64,000 nucleotides of DNA, taken from NCBI RefSeq assembly GCF_015679985.1, contig NZ_CP049239.1:992001-1056000 (forward strand). The letters run 5' to 3'. The notes under the pieces were generated by a model. The model did no database searches. It was not told where the DNA came from and saw only the letters and a list, made by a program, of their open reading frames with translations. Shown one piece after another: positions 8,842 through 18,897 of this stretch. Position numbers and translations under genes: made by a program. Position 1 is the stretch's first letter, and every line of letters begins with the position of its first letter. The DNA comes from Campylobacter concisus. Lineage in GTDB: Bacteria > Campylobacterota > Campylobacteria > Campylobacterales > Campylobacteraceae.

Positions 8842-9298
8842 TTTTAATCCCTTTAAAATATAAATTTGCAAACGCATTATATCTAAATGAGCCTAGAAAC
8901 ACTTGTGTTTCGCGTCGCCAGCGTATCTTGCTTTACGGGTAAAATTTAGCGATTTTAGGATAAGGATCTTGGTGTAAAATTTTGATAAATTTAGCCACAA
9001 ATTTAAATTTAAAACAATAAAGTAAAGTATTTTTGTACCGCTTGGCTCACAGCTTTTAAAGAGCGTCAGGCGAGGTGAATTTTGATTTGTGAAATTTAAA
9101 CTTGAAAGTTAAGGCGAAGTTTTGCGAGATGGTTTTAAATGTTTTATGTGCCACTATGCTCGTAGCTAAACAAAAGAAGTAAAATTCGTCCCAAGATAAG
9201 GTATACAGCCTATCACGGAGCGAAATTTATACTCTACTTGCAGTTACCGGCATAGACGCAAAAATCATTTAAAAGTACTCGTAAGACGAGCCGCTGCC
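8842..9298. other. 457-base gene-free interval
   Basis: No convincing gene, tRNA or repeat. A 20-codon plus-strand frame (ATG at 8887) has no ribosome site and ends in AT-rich sequence. A small hairpin CTCGT/ACGAG (9278-9290) lies just downstream of the truD stop and, on the minus strand, is followed by TACTTTTAAAT; it may be a weak truD terminator. The rest may be decayed sequence. Confidence 0.5.
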
Positions 9299-10423
9299 CT
9301 ACTCAAAGATGTTTTTATGCAAGATTTCTTCTAGCACAACAGTCGCGTAGCTGCCTTTTTGCAGTGTGAAATTTATCGTAAAGTGTGCTTTTTCCTCGTT
9401 GTATTTATAGCTTGCATCCTCCAAATAACACCACGCAAAGCGCCTAGATCCCGTCATTTTAGCTTTATATTCATTTGCCTGCGCGAAAACTTGATCCTCT
9501 ACCATTCTCACCGCGCCCTGCGCCTCATACGCCTTTGCGCCCACGATCAGCCCGCAGCTAGTGATATCTCTAGCGTCAAAGCGCGCGCCCTCCGCGTCCA
9601 AATCCTCGCACAAAAAGCACTTGCCGTGCGGATAGTGGCCCAAAACTTCGCCCTCCATCAGCTTAAAAAATCTCTTTTGTGATTTTAAATTTTTCAAAAT
9701 CGCGTTATCAAGATACGGGTAAATTTGAGCTAGCTCGCCTAGGCTAAAATCCTGCGCAAATTTCGAAATCTCCACGCGTTTGCTAAGCCAGCGGTTAAAA
9801 AGATCGCTCTGATATGCCGAGATCAAAAAGTCGTTTAGCTTTACATTTTTGCTCTTTTTGCCGTTTATTGTCCCGTTTTTAAGTAGCTCCAGGCCAGTTT
9901 CGGCATTGTCGCCAAATTTACCAAAACGTTGATAGCCAAAGTAGTTTGCATAGCCCATTTTATCGATACTAATAAATGCTTGCTCTAGCTTTTTGGCATT
10001 ACTTGGTAGTACCTTTTTTAGACGGATAAAAAAGCTATTTCCCTTTAGATGTCCGATGCGAAGCTTATTTTTATGCACATTTAGGCTTAAAATTTTTATC
10101 TTTTCGTGGCTAAAGTTTGCTAGATTGCTCTCAAATTTGCGTGGCATAGAGATAAACTGCGTCGTCATGCCCTGCTTGTCCTTTAGCCCAGCATAGCCAA
10201 AATCGCGCATCTTAGCCCCTGTAACCTCGCTTAAGACATGTAAGGCCTCTTGTGTCGTCATATCTTTTTTAGAAATTTCAACGATCAAGTGCTCACCGTC
10301 ACCGCTAAACTCATAAAGTGGTATCTCGCGCACAACAAAATCATCTGAATTTTTAGAAAAATAGGCCTCAATAGGTGCATGAGTGAGTGCATAAAGTGGC
10401 TTAAAAGTGGTGGTTTCTTGCAT
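9299..10423 (-). CDS. truD: tRNA pseudouridine(13) synthase TruD
   Basis: 374 residues. Makes pseudouridine at position 13 of tRNA. Residues 77-84 (YAGLKDKQ) hold the catalytic Asp (D82), matching the TruD signature, and NYFGYQRFG is the second family block. The gene start lies 23 bases inside the end of thiL, so the pair is co-transcribed. C. jejuni also has truD next to thiL (Cj1457c-Cj1458c). Confidence 0.95.
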   Translation of the reverse strand: MQETTTFKPLYALTHAPIEAYFSKNSDDFVVREIPLYEFSGDGEHLIVEISKKDMTTQEALHVLSEVTGAKMRDFGYAGLKDKQGMTTQFISMPRKFESNLANFSHEKIKILSLNVHKNKLRIGHLKGNSFFIRLKKVLPSNAKKLEQAFISIDKMGYANYFGYQRFGKFGDNAETGLELLKNGTINGKKSKNVKLNDFLISAYQSDLFNRWLSKRVEISKFAQDFSLGELAQIYPYLDNAILKNLKSQKRFFKLMEGEVLGHYPHGKCFLCEDLDAEGARFDARDITSCGLIVGAKAYEAQGAVRMVEDQVFAQANEYKAKMTGSRRFAWCYLEDASYKYNEEKAHFTINFTLQKGSYATVVLEEILHKNIFE

Positions 10424-11222
10424 TTTGTTTTAACCTTTTATTTGAAATTTTTGCAAAGATGCTAATCTTTGTCCGTGTTTTTGCGGCGATCCTTTTGATG
10501 GCGTTTAAATTTTTAGGACTAAAAGTAAATAAAATTTCATACTCTTCGCCGCTACTAAGCTCAAATTTACTTAGCTTTTTTGTAAATTTAGCACCCTTTT
10601 TGCTAGCCTTTAAAAGCTTAGCAAGATCGGTATTTAGCCCATCTGAGATGTCCATGGCAGAGTTTACAAGATGAGCTGCTTTGTAGAAAAATTTATCTCT
10701 TAAAATAGGCTTTTTAAATCGCGAGTTTTTTGAAATTTGAGCTAGCCTTAGAAGCGAATTTAGCCCCTTTTTGCTACCTCCAAGCTCGCCAGTAAAAGCC
10801 ACCAGATCTCCGTATTTTGCATTTTTCCTAAGCACAGCTTTGCCATTTAGCTCGCCAATTACACTAACGCTTATATTTAAAATTTTGCTACTTATCGTGT
10901 CGCCACCGATTATCCTTACTCCAAACTCCTCGCAAGCTCTATTTATGCCGCCACTTAGCTCTTTGATTTGCTGCGGCGAAAAATTCTTTGGCAAGCTAAG
11001 TCCAAGAAGCGCAAATTTTGGCCTAGCATTCATCACGATCGTATCTGAAAAATTTACGATCATCGCCTTATAGCCGATCTCTTCAAGGCTTAGCCAGCCA
11101 TGCTTAAAGTGCGAATTTTCAGCAAAAATATCCTTGCTAAAGACCTGCTTGCCAAGCACAGCCGCATCATCGCCAATATAAGCGTTACCAAAGCATTCAA
11201 TCGTGAAATTTTCTTTATCCAT
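10401..11222 (-). CDS. thiL: Thiamine-monophosphate kinase ThiL
   Basis: 273 residues. Phosphorylates thiamine monophosphate to the active cofactor. Family blocks: GDDAAVL near residue 17, a [21 protein letters not shown] block, GGDTISS, and [17 protein letters not shown]. Slightly short for the family (usually 310-330), as in other Campylobacterota. Overlaps truD by 23 bases. Upstream it is divergent from the unknown gene at 11284. Confidence 0.92.
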   Translation of the reverse strand: MDKENFTIECFGNAYIGDDAAVLGKQVFSKDIFAENSHFKHGWLSLEEIGYKAMIVNFSDTIVMNARPKFALLGLSLPKNFSPQQIKELSGGINRACEEFGVRIIGGDTISSKILNISVSVIGELNGKAVLRKNAKYGDLVAFTGELGGSKKGLNSLLRLAQISKNSRFKKPILRDKFFYKAAHLVNSAMDISDGLNTDLAKLLKASKKGAKFTKKLSKFELSSGEEYEILFTFSPKNLNAIKRIAAKTRTKISIFAKISNKRLKQNARNHHF

Positions 11223-11283
11223 CGGGCCATTATAATGAAACTCCTTTTAATTTTAGGATAAAATAAGCCAAAAAAGGAGCCAA

Positions 11284-12297
11284 ATGCAAAAAATAGAAAT
11301 TTTTAGATTTAATGCAAAAAAGGATATTTTGTCGTATTTTAAACCATATTTTTTAGAAATTTTAGATTACGCAAACCTTGACGAGCTATTTTTGCATGTT
11401 AAAAAAATTGATCCCTATTTTCAGCCAATAACTGGCTTTGTGAAAGTAAATGATGTCGTAGTGAACACTGCTGAACCATTAGTAAATTTATATGAAAAAT
11501 TTGCAGACGAGCTTGTGATTTCGCCACTTGATGAAAAAAGAGCGGTTTTAGATCTTGAGATAAACGATGATGACTTTTGGGAGAAATTTAAGCCATTTGA
11601 TAAATTTTGCGATCAAGCAGACAAAGAATTTTATGCAAGCTTAAAGCCATATTTTTATGCTGATTTTGTGAGAAAATACGAGCCAAATTTTATAGGTGCA
11701 GCTGCTATCACACTGGCTCATCATCTTTATAAAAAAGAAAAAAATGATGAGATCATAAGACTTATCAACAATGAAAATGGTATTTTAATAGCTTGCAAGA
11801 TTGATGATTTTATCTTTGGCGGAAGCGAAATTTATACCGAAGCGATTAGGTTTTTTAAAGAAATTTTAGAGATAAAAGAGAATGAAACCTCAAAAAATGA
11901 GCTTGAAAAGATAAAGAGCTTGGATAAATTTAAAGAGTTTAAAATAGCCGTAAGCGATAAAATCCCTGTAAATTTAGATAAATTTAGAGCAAATTTTATA
12001 AATCTAAACAATAAATTTCCTTGTGGATTTGAGCTTTTAAAAGTAAACGAAAAGCTTGCATTTGCATTTGCTAGTAAGACCATCTTTAATGCGTTTGATA
12101 GCGGGGCTGATTTTTTACTAGCTAGCAATGATGCTGAGTTTTATATGTTTGACACGCTTTCAAAAAAGCTTGAAAAATTTGCAAACAGAAGTTTGCAGGA
12201 TTTTTATATTTTAAGAGTTAGCGAACTGATAGAGCTTGAAAATGGCAAAATTCCAGCAAGCCTAAAAGAGCATACGCTAAAAGTAAATCTAGTCTAA
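11284..12297 (+). CDS. Conserved hypothetical protein, 337 residues
   Basis: Unrecognised with certainty. The N-terminus (MQKIEIFRFNAKKDILSYFKPYFLEI) followed by LDELFLHVKKIDP and ITGFVKVNDVVV looks like a beta-grasp, ferredoxin-type fold seen in Campylobacterota proteins labelled DUF5644, but the cluster cysteines are missing. No signal peptide or membrane segments. AAAAGGAGC site 4 bases before the ATG. Divergent from thiL, and its stop faces the stop of the next gene with an 11-base gap. Confidence 0.75.
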   Translation: MQKIEIFRFNAKKDILSYFKPYFLEILDYANLDELFLHVKKIDPYFQPITGFVKVNDVVVNTAEPLVNLYEKFADELVISPLDEKRAVLDLEINDDDFWEKFKPFDKFCDQADKEFYASLKPYFYADFVRKYEPNFIGAAAITLAHHLYKKEKNDEIIRLINNENGILIACKIDDFIFGGSEIYTEAIRFFKEILEIKENETSKNELEKIKSLDKFKEFKIAVSDKIPVNLDKFRANFINLNNKFPCGFELLKVNEKLAFAFASKTIFNAFDSGADFLLASNDAEFYMFDTLSKKLEKFANRSLQDFYILRVSELIELENGKIPASLKEHTLKVNLV

Positions 12298-12308
12298 AAC
12301 TAGAGAAT

Positions 12309-12749
12309 TTATTTTTGCAAAGTCACATTTTGCTCGCTTAAGGCTTCTTCTTTTTCGTCTTCTTGTCTTATCTCATCGTACCTTGCTTTGGCATTTTCAT
12401 AAACACCAGCTGGAAGGCTTATGTTTAAATCATCCCTTAAGCTCATCACATCATCACAAGCATTTTGGTAGCCAAGGTCGCAGCTTTTCATATAATAACT
12501 CACACCAAGCTCGATATTTGAGTGCTTTTTTAGATCACTATCCATTTGCTCATTTATCTCTTCATTTACAAACATATCGCCCAAAGCCTCGCATGAAAGC
12601 ACATCTTTTTGCTCACAGCCATCATAGAAAATTTCATACGCAGTTGCGTAATCTCCGGCATTTAGCGCCTCAATACCTCTGTCATAATCATCGATGTCAA
12701 AGCTAAATGCTAAATTTAAAGCTAGGATTAAAAAAACTATCTTTTTCAT
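12309..12749 (-). CDS. Secreted cysteine-rich Sel1-like (Hcp-type) protein
   Basis: 146 residues with a signal peptide (1-16). Two cysteine pairs spaced C-x7-C (C45/C53 and C90/C98) sit at the ends of helix pairs such as AYEIFYDGCEQKDVLSCEALG and SCDLGYQNAC, the pattern of Helicobacter cysteine-rich (Hcp) Sel1 repeats in which each repeat is closed by a disulfide. Likely periplasmic; partner unknown. Overlaps the murF stop by 4 bases, so it belongs to the murF operon. Confidence 0.8.
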   Translation of the reverse strand: MKKIVFLILALNLAFSFDIDDYDRGIEALNAGDYATAYEIFYDGCEQKDVLSCEALGDMFVNEEINEQMDSDLKKHSNIELGVSYYMKSCDLGYQNACDDVMSLRDDLNISLPAGVYENAKARYDEIRQEDEKEEALSEQNVTLQK

Positions 12750-14170
12750 ATAAAGCTCGGTGCATCATTTGAAAATAGTATGAGATCGCCAGCATGCGTA
12801 TTTTGAGCTAGAATTTCTTGCATTTTATTTTTATCCTTTAAGATGATGATCTTTGGCTTTATGATGTGCTTTAGTAAGACTTCGGCGTTTAGTGAGCTTG
12901 TGATGATAACAAGGTCAAAAATTTCATTTATCACCTTGGCTAAATTTGCATTTTGCTCCGCATCGCTCTCGACGATGCCTGGTGTTAGTAGCACTTTTCT
13001 GCCAGCATAGGTGCTTACTAGCTCGTAGCTTGAGCTCATGCCTGAAAAATTTCCATTAAAGCTATCATCAATTATCAGCTTGCTACCAGCCTCGATCTTG
13101 CTTAGGCGGTGCTCGACGTTTTTCATCCTAGATAGCGCTTTATCTACCGCTTCATCGCTCATTTTTAGGTATTTTGCCACCTTTATACAAACTGCTAAAT
13201 TTGTAGCGTTAAATTTGCCAAGCAGCGGCGAAGCGTAACTCTTGCCATCAAGCATAAATAAAATTCCATCTAAATTTGCGTTTATATCTTTTAGGCTCTC
13301 ATCGTAAATTTCTAAATTTTGGCTTGGCTCTTTTTTTGTCGAGCTATGTAAAAATGCCATTTGCAAACGAGCGCTTTGAAGTGCTTCAAGCTTGGTAGAG
13401 CGGATATTATCAAGCGTTTTAAAATACTCAATGTGTTGCGCACCTATCTCACCTACGATGACGATTTGTGGGTTTAGAAATTTAGTGATCTCTAAAATGT
13501 CGCCCTTTAGCCTAGCGCCTGCTTCTACGATATAAATTTGCGTTTGCTCACTTAAGTTTTCATTGATATCTTTGATGATACCAGCCATTGTATTTACGCT
13601 GCGAGGTGTTTTGTAGCAGACAAAGTTATCTTTTAAAATTTCAAATAAGAAATTTTTGATACTAGTTTTGCCGTAGCTTGCTGTGATCAAGATGATTTTT
13701 AGATCTTTGTTTGCGCCAAGTTTTTTAAGCGCCTTGTTTTTAAATCCTTGAAATTTTATCTTTTCTAAAATTTCACTAAAAAATAGGCTAACAACCAAGA
13801 CAAAAAGTGGCATCGGAGCTAAAAATACCTTGTGAATGATAAAATTTAGAGCGTAGTTTAGGATAATAGCGCAAGCAAGGATCACAAAGAAGTGCTTGAC
13901 CCTGGCGGTAAAGACTAGCTTTTTATCAAGTTTTTTGTGCCAAAGATAAAGAGCTGGCAAAAGCGCAAAGTAAAAATAGATGAAAAACCACTTACCAGTC
14001 GTGTAAAAAAGCACCAACGGCACAATAAAGAAAAAGGCGTGCCAAGCAGGCTTTGTGAAGTGAAAGAGTACGCGCTCAGGCCTATATGAAAACCACTGAA
14101 AGCAAGTAATCACATAAAAAGCGAGCGCAAAGATAAATAAAACTGTGCTTATGCTTAAAAATATATTCAT
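12746..14170 (-). CDS. murF: MurF ligase with membrane-embedded N-terminus
   Basis: 474 residues. MurF adds D-Ala-D-Ala to the UDP-MurNAc-tripeptide. The ATP loop TASYGKTS (GKT at 167-169), the NTMAGI-like segment and a C-terminal ligase domain are present. The usual N-terminal UDP-substrate domain is replaced by about five hydrophobic segments (near 3-27, 42-58, 61-77, 91-115, 119-134). The order murF, hydrolase, small gene, ddl, ruvA, fapA-like equals C. jejuni Cj0795c-Cj0800c, so ddl (making D-Ala-D-Ala) and murF (using it) share an operon. Overlaps the hydrolase gene by 4 bases. Confidence 0.88.
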   Translation of the reverse strand: MNIFLSISTVLFIFALAFYVITCFQWFSYRPERVLFHFTKPAWHAFFFIVPLVLFYTTGKWFFIYFYFALLPALYLWHKKLDKKLVFTARVKHFFVILACAIILNYALNFIIHKVFLAPMPLFVLVVSLFFSEILEKIKFQGFKNKALKKLGANKDLKIILITASYGKTSIKNFLFEILKDNFVCYKTPRSVNTMAGIIKDINENLSEQTQIYIVEAGARLKGDILEITKFLNPQIVIVGEIGAQHIEYFKTLDNIRSTKLEALQSARLQMAFLHSSTKKEPSQNLEIYDESLKDINANLDGILFMLDGKSYASPLLGKFNATNLAVCIKVAKYLKMSDEAVDKALSRMKNVEHRLSKIEAGSKLIIDDSFNGNFSGMSSSYELVSTYAGRKVLLTPGIVESDAEQNANLAKVINEIFDLVIITSSLNAEVLLKHIIKPKIIILKDKNKMQEILAQNTHAGDLILFSNDAPSFI

Positions 14171-14952
14171 CTTATCTCCTCGATCCCGCTCTCATCGTCA
14201 TCTAGCACAACATTTTTTGCTTCATTTGGCTCAAATTTTAGCCCTTTTTCTATCTCGTCACTTATGAATTTAGCGTGAAGTAAAAAGAAAAAATGATCAC
14301 CATTAAGCGGAAAAAATGAACTATTTTTTATGAGCTTATGTATACTCTCTCCGCTTATTATAGGCGTTGCCTTGTCATTTTCTCCCCAAAATATAAAAGC
14401 CCTGCCCCCAAAATCGGCAAAATGCTTCGTAAAATCCTCATCAACTACGTTTTTTAGGGTCTCATACATCACTCTACTCATACCACTTACATCTTTTGTG
14501 GCAAAGAGTTTATAAAATTTTCCAAATCCAAAAAGCTTAAAAATTTTAAAAATAGCGATCTTTGCGCGCACGATAAATGGCTTTTTGACAACTATGCCAG
14601 CTGAGCTTAAAAGCACAAGATATGGCGGCTTTAGAAGCGTTGCAACCTTGCCACCAAAGCTATGACCTACGATGATATCTGGCCTTATGCCAAGCTCAGC
14701 GCAAAAATTTTCAACAATTTTTGCATAATCGCTTGTTTTTAAAGGATCAGTAATTGAGCTTTTACCAAAGCCTGGCATATCAATATAAACGTGGCAAAAA
14801 TCACTTAAATAAGAGCCAAATGCCTTTTTCATTATCTCTTTATTAGCGCCCCAGCCGTGCAAGAAAAGCACTATTTTTTTGCATTTTGGATTTACTACTT
14901 CGTAGCTGATCTCATACTCGTCTGAGCCGTATTTTACCGCCCTACTCGCCAT
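14167..14952 (-). CDS. Alpha/beta hydrolase
   Basis: 261 residues. Nucleophile elbow GHSFGG, an oxyanion-side motif FLHGWGANK, and a late D/H pair (ENDKATP and GDHFFF) make it a serine hydrolase of the alpha/beta fold; substrate unknown. The start at 14952 (MASRAVKYGSDEYEI) has AAAGAGAGAACG upstream and overlaps the Phd-like gene by 11 bases; a longer frame from 14988 lies inside that gene. Counterpart of Cj0796c in the same operon order. Confidence 0.85.
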   Translation of the reverse strand: MASRAVKYGSDEYEISYEVVNPKCKKIVLFLHGWGANKEIMKKAFGSYLSDFCHVYIDMPGFGKSSITDPLKTSDYAKIVENFCAELGIRPDIIVGHSFGGKVATLLKPPYLVLLSSAGIVVKKPFIVRAKIAIFKIFKLFGFGKFYKLFATKDVSGMSRVMYETLKNVVDEDFTKHFADFGGRAFIFWGENDKATPIISGESIHKLIKNSSFFPLNGDHFFFLLHAKFISDEIEKGLKFEPNEAKNVVLDDDESGIEEIR

Positions 14953-15172
14953 CGTTCTCTCTTTTTTTTGCAGTATAAATACTCTCAAGCACGCTCACTG
15001 CTTCGCAAAGGCGCTCATACTCTTCCATATTTAAAAGCACTGCTTCAAATTTATTATTTTTAACAATGACCGCTCTTTTTAATTCATTAGCTCCCACACG
15101 AGAGAGCACTGAACTAAAATTTCTAACCACTTCAGTTGCTGTATAAATTTCGTCTTTTGTAAAAGTTACCAT
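14942..15172 (-). CDS. Phd/YefM-like small protein (orphan antitoxin fold)
   Basis: 76 residues. The pattern IYTATEVVRNFSSVLSRV ... RAVIVKNNKFEAVLLNMEEYERL is that of Phd/YefM antitoxins, which bind their own promoter through the N-terminus and the toxin through the C-terminus. No toxin gene is adjacent: the next gene is the hydrolase, overlapping by 11 bases. C. jejuni has a small gene (Cj0797c) in the same slot. It may act as an operon repressor only. Confidence 0.78.
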   Translation of the reverse strand: MVTFTKDEIYTATEVVRNFSSVLSRVGANELKRAVIVKNNKFEAVLLNMEEYERLCEAVSVLESIYTAKKRENDGE

Positions 15173-15236
15173 TGTCGCTCTTTGTGTAAAATTTTACGTA
15201 AAATATCACAAACTACTTTATAATCTACTAAATGGT

Positions 15237-16277
15237 CTAAATTTTCCCGCGACCTTTTACTGAAGTGATCGAGTTTATGAAGCTATAATCGATCTTTATA
15301 TTACGCTCTCTTGGAAGTGAGTTTGCAAGAGCATTTAAAGTGCTCTCAAAATCCTCAAATAGATAGTTTGCAAGGCTTCCTGGATTTGGATTTATCTCAT
15401 TTAGATAGACCTCATCATCTATCACAAAAAAGTCGCATCTAATGATCGCCCCGTCAAATCCACAATCATAAATTTTTGAAAAATTAAATTTAAGCTTTTG
15501 CTTTAGCTCTTCAGAAATTTCAGCCTCTTTTACCTTATTTTCATTTGAAAAGCTAAGATACTTTTGCTCGTAGTCAAGAAATTCTTTCTTTTTTGGCTCT
15601 TCGATGATAGAAAATTTTATCTTTCCATCTATCTTACAGCCTGCAAGGTTGTACTCTTTTACTCCCTTTATAAAAGGCTCGACAAGCACATCCTTATCAA
15701 ACTCAAATGCTACGTCTTTTGCATAAGCTAGCTCGCTAGCATCATGCACTATATTTACGCCGATGCTACTTCCAAGTCTTGCTGGCTTTAAGATAATAGG
15801 ATAGTGAAATTTTGGCTGGCTCTCACGAGTTAGCATCTCATAGTCAAGCGCCTTTACGCCAGCTTTCTGCGCTAGAAATTTAGTAAGCTCTTTGTTGTAG
15901 CTAAGCGCACTCACTTCAAGCCTTGGACCTATATATTTTATGCCGTAAAAGTCAAAAAGCGCTGCTATTTTGCCATCTTCGCCGTCCATGCCATGGATCA
16001 AATTTATAATGACGTCGCACTCTACTTTTTTATCGCCAAAAAGAGAGTGTATGAAAAATCCGCCTTTAGACAAAATGAGCTTTTTTGAATTTTTGTATTT
16101 ACCAGAGCTAAAGAAATTTGCTCTCATATCTTTCTCTTCGATCAGGTAAAAGTCCCTATTTGCGTCACAAAATATAAATTTTAGCTCTTGTTTTAGGACA
16201 TTTTTTAAAACTATCGCACTAACTATGCTTATCTCATGTTCATAGCTCTTTGCTCCAAATATCACACCTAAATTCAT
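15237..16277 (-). CDS. ddl: D-alanine--D-alanine ligase
   Basis: 346 residues. Joins two D-Ala for peptidoglycan. ATP-grasp fold: N-terminal [18 protein letters not shown], the [15 protein letters not shown] loop, [12 protein letters not shown], and the metal/phosphate site EINPNPGSL. Length typical of the Campylobacterota form. 11 bases after ruvA, before the Phd-like gene. Confidence 0.94.
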   Translation of the reverse strand: MNLGVIFGAKSYEHEISIVSAIVLKNVLKQELKFIFCDANRDFYLIEEKDMRANFFSSGKYKNSKKLILSKGGFFIHSLFGDKKVECDVIINLIHGMDGEDGKIAALFDFYGIKYIGPRLEVSALSYNKELTKFLAQKAGVKALDYEMLTRESQPKFHYPIILKPARLGSSIGVNIVHDASELAYAKDVAFEFDKDVLVEPFIKGVKEYNLAGCKIDGKIKFSIIEEPKKKEFLDYEQKYLSFSNENKVKEAEISEELKQKLKFNFSKIYDCGFDGAIIRCDFFVIDDEVYLNEINPNPGSLANYLFEDFESTLNALANSLPRERNIKIDYSFINSITSVKGRGKI

Positions 16278-16288
16278 CTTTTTAATCC

Positions 16289-16846
16289 TTATCCTAATTT
16301 CTTTAATGCTTCTTTTATAAGATCACTCGTATTTTCACTCTTGCACTCAGGCAAAATTTTCACTATCTTCTCACGTTTAAAGCCAAGCGCCTCAAGTGCC
16401 AAAAGCGCTTCGTTTTGATAGCTTGGCACGCTCTCATCAATTATTAATTTTGCGTCACTTAGCTCAGCTATGATGCGTCTAGCAGTCTTTGGTCCGATGC
16501 CTGGCACGCTTTTAAAAGTATCTGCATCACCGCTTATTATGGCATTTGTAAATGCTTGCGAGCTAAGACTTGAGCAAACTGCCATAGCCGTGCTAGCTCC
16601 TATTCCATTTAGCTTTATTAGCATTTCAAACATCTTTTGCTCGTTTGCATCCAAAAAGCCATAGAGTAAATTTGCGTCCTCTCTTATGATCTGTATTATG
16701 GCAAGCTCGACTTTTTCGCCCTTGCTAAGCTTAGCTGAGCAAAAAAGTGAGATAAAAATTCCATAGCTTACGCCACTATTTGTCTTAAGTATCACAAATG
16801 CAGGATCTTTTCTGCTGACAACACCTTCGATCGCTTTTATCATCAT
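16289..16846 (-). CDS. ruvA: Holliday junction DNA helicase subunit RuvA
   Basis: 185 residues. RuvA binds four-way junctions and loads RuvB. N-terminal OB domain ([28 protein letters not shown]), tandem helix-hairpin-helix region (about 70-130, with [15 protein letters not shown] and [16 protein letters not shown]), and a C-terminal RuvB-binding helix set ([15 protein letters not shown]). The gene starts with two ATG codons in a row; the second (16843) is equally possible. Lies in the cell-wall operon, as in C. jejuni. Confidence 0.95.
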   Translation of the reverse strand: MMIKAIEGVVSRKDPAFVILKTNSGVSYGIFISLFCSAKLSKGEKVELAIIQIIREDANLLYGFLDANEQKMFEMLIKLNGIGASTAMAVCSSLSSQAFTNAIISGDADTFKSVPGIGPKTARRIIAELSDAKLIIDESVPSYQNEALLALEALGFKREKIVKILPECKSENTSDLIKEALKKLG

Positions 16847-16860
16847 TTAACCTTTTATTC

Positions 16861-18774
16861 TTAAAAATTTGTATCTGTGTAGTCTTCTAATTTATTTGAC
16901 TTTTTGATCTTATACTCAGCCTCATCGCCATCGCCAATTTTCTCCAAAGTAATAGCATGAGCGGTTTCATTTTGCTTTGAGATATAAGTGACATTTTGTG
17001 GAGGATCAACGATAACAAATCTAATCTCATTTAGTTCAACCCAGTTGCCTCTATTTATCACTTTTGCAGAAAATATTCCATTTTGCATGATCTCAAGCTC
17101 ATCTTTTAGAGTAGCTAGCAACTCTTTTTTATCTTTAAAAATTTTTAGCAAAGTGTTGTATTCATTGACTAGACCTTGATACTCTTTTAGCTTTTTCATA
17201 AAGGTAACTGGCGGTATAACTTTAGCCTTTGAGAGCTCTTCTACCTTTGCTTTTATGGTATAAATCGAGTCTTTATTTTCATTTATAACATTTTTCTTTG
17301 TTTCAATATTTTTTAGAAGTGAGGCAAGCTCTGCTTTTGTATATTCGATCTTATTTAATTGCTCTTGCGTAGCCTCAGCACTCTCAGGCATTTTGCTAGT
17401 ATCGATTATAAATTTATTGTCAGTACCTCTTAAATATCTTACGTCTATTAAGTGTGAAGCTGTGATAGTGCAGTTTGAGCCAAGCGTATTTATTTGGATA
17501 TTTTGAGCGGTTATAGAGCCACCAACGACGCTATTTATCTTAACTCTTTTTGCTACGACATTTCCGCCTTCTAGCCTATCTATCTCGACATTTTCAGCTT
17601 CAACCTTACCGATATGGATAGAAATTTTTGCATTCTTTGCATAAATTTTAGCCTTTTGGTGTGTTTGACCGCCGATTATTACTTCATTTGCTTTAACCAT
17701 CGCATTTGCACCGACGTTTCCTTTAACCTCGATCTCGTCAGCCTCCACGATGATGCCAGTGCCAATGGCATCTTTTATAGTATCAGTTTCCCTAACCACC
17801 AAAGTCACATTTGTATCAGTACCTGCTTGAATAGAGCCAGTTGTTTTGAAATTTGCCTCATTTATCTCTATACGCTCTTCGATGTCAAATGAGCCATTTT
17901 TCTCAACTACATATCCTGATTTTTTAGCGATATATATTATGCTATCGTCATTTTCTACTCTCTCTATATTTTCGCTTATGCTTATCTCTTTGCCAGTATC
18001 TTCTTTTGGCTTTTCTACCGCTAATAATTTACCTCTCGCATCACGGCCATTTTGCCCTTCGTGAGACTTTTTCTCTTCCATTATCACTTCATCTTGTGCT
18101 ACACCAAAAACAAAACCTCTATCAGCGTAATCAACCTTATCTTCCTCTTTTATCGCATCAAGTTTATCTTTGTAGTAGTAAAGTATCTTTGCATCGGTAG
18201 CTTTTTTTGGATTTATACCTTGTGTTATGTTTAGTATGTAGTCTTTATCAAGTTCGCCCTTTACATGCACAACTGAGGCGATTTGTTTTAGCTCGTCTTT
18301 TAGTTTGCCAATCCTTATGCCTATTAAAATTTGAGCTTTCATAAGCTGTTTGGCGATATATTCAAAAAGCTTATCTTCGTAATGCTGTTCGTATTCACAA
18401 TCTTTTGTGGCTTTTACCTTTGCGACTACTTTTGTAACTGTTGAATTTACACCGATTTCTATCTTTGGAAGCTTTGGCACAGCATTTAGCCTGACATCAA
18501 AAAATTCCACGTCATAGACCTGCTCGATCTCCAATGTCTCGTCAAGATAAAATGCATTATCATCAAAAAAGTTTAAATTTTCTTCAGAGACAAAAACTGG
18601 CTCTTCATTATCTTTATTTTTATAATAAGTCAAAATATCTAAAATTTTAAAATCTATAAATTCTACCGGTACGCTGTGTTGCTTGCTTAATTCTTTAAGC
18701 GATATATAAGGCGTTGAAGTTTGAATTTGCGTTGGCGGTAAAAATCTCTCGTTTTCTTGCACGTTCTCGCTCAA
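16861..18774 (-). CDS. FapA/DUF342-family cytoplasmic protein
   Basis: 637 residues, compare Cj0800c. The middle (about 330-450) has repeats such as IEVKGNVGANAMVKANEVIIGG and AENVEIDRLEGGNVVAKRVKIN typical of the right-handed beta-helix of FapA (DUF342). It is followed by a coiled coil (about 465-560, with TKAELASLLKNIETKKNVI). No signal peptide. Function unclear; FapA proteins are polymerising or scaffold-like in other bacteria. First gene of the minus-strand operon, 14 bases upstream of ruvA, divergent from murJ. Confidence 0.82.
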   Translation of the reverse strand: MSENVQENERFLPPTQIQTSTPYISLKELSKQHSVPVEFIDFKILDILTYYKNKDNEEPVFVSEENLNFFDDNAFYLDETLEIEQVYDVEFFDVRLNAVPKLPKIEIGVNSTVTKVVAKVKATKDCEYEQHYEDKLFEYIAKQLMKAQILIGIRIGKLKDELKQIASVVHVKGELDKDYILNITQGINPKKATDAKILYYYKDKLDAIKEEDKVDYADRGFVFGVAQDEVIMEEKKSHEGQNGRDARGKLLAVEKPKEDTGKEISISENIERVENDDSIIYIAKKSGYVVEKNGSFDIEERIEINEANFKTTGSIQAGTDTNVTLVVRETDTIKDAIGTGIIVEADEIEVKGNVGANAMVKANEVIIGGQTHQKAKIYAKNAKISIHIGKVEAENVEIDRLEGGNVVAKRVKINSVVGGSITAQNIQINTLGSNCTITASHLIDVRYLRGTDNKFIIDTSKMPESAEATQEQLNKIEYTKAELASLLKNIETKKNVINENKDSIYTIKAKVEELSKAKVIPPVTFMKKLKEYQGLVNEYNTLLKIFKDKKELLATLKDELEIMQNGIFSAKVINRGNWVELNEIRFVIVDPPQNVTYISKQNETAHAITLEKIGDGDEAEYKIKKSNKLEDYTDTNF

Positions 18775-18897
18775 AATTGATCCATTTCACATAAAATTTG
18801 GCTCTTATTATCGCCAAAATTTTATTAAATTTGGGTTATGTAAGCTTTAAAGCATCTTTTGTTACTATTGCGTTTTCAAATTTAATTTAGGTGAACG

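Noticed and set aside
8887-8949. 20-codon frame MSLETL... in the gap
   Set aside because: Too short, no ribosome site, no recognisable family.
14942-15172. Complete type II toxin-antitoxin module
   Set aside because: No toxin-like gene adjacent; the neighbour is a hydrolase conserved in the same slot in C. jejuni.
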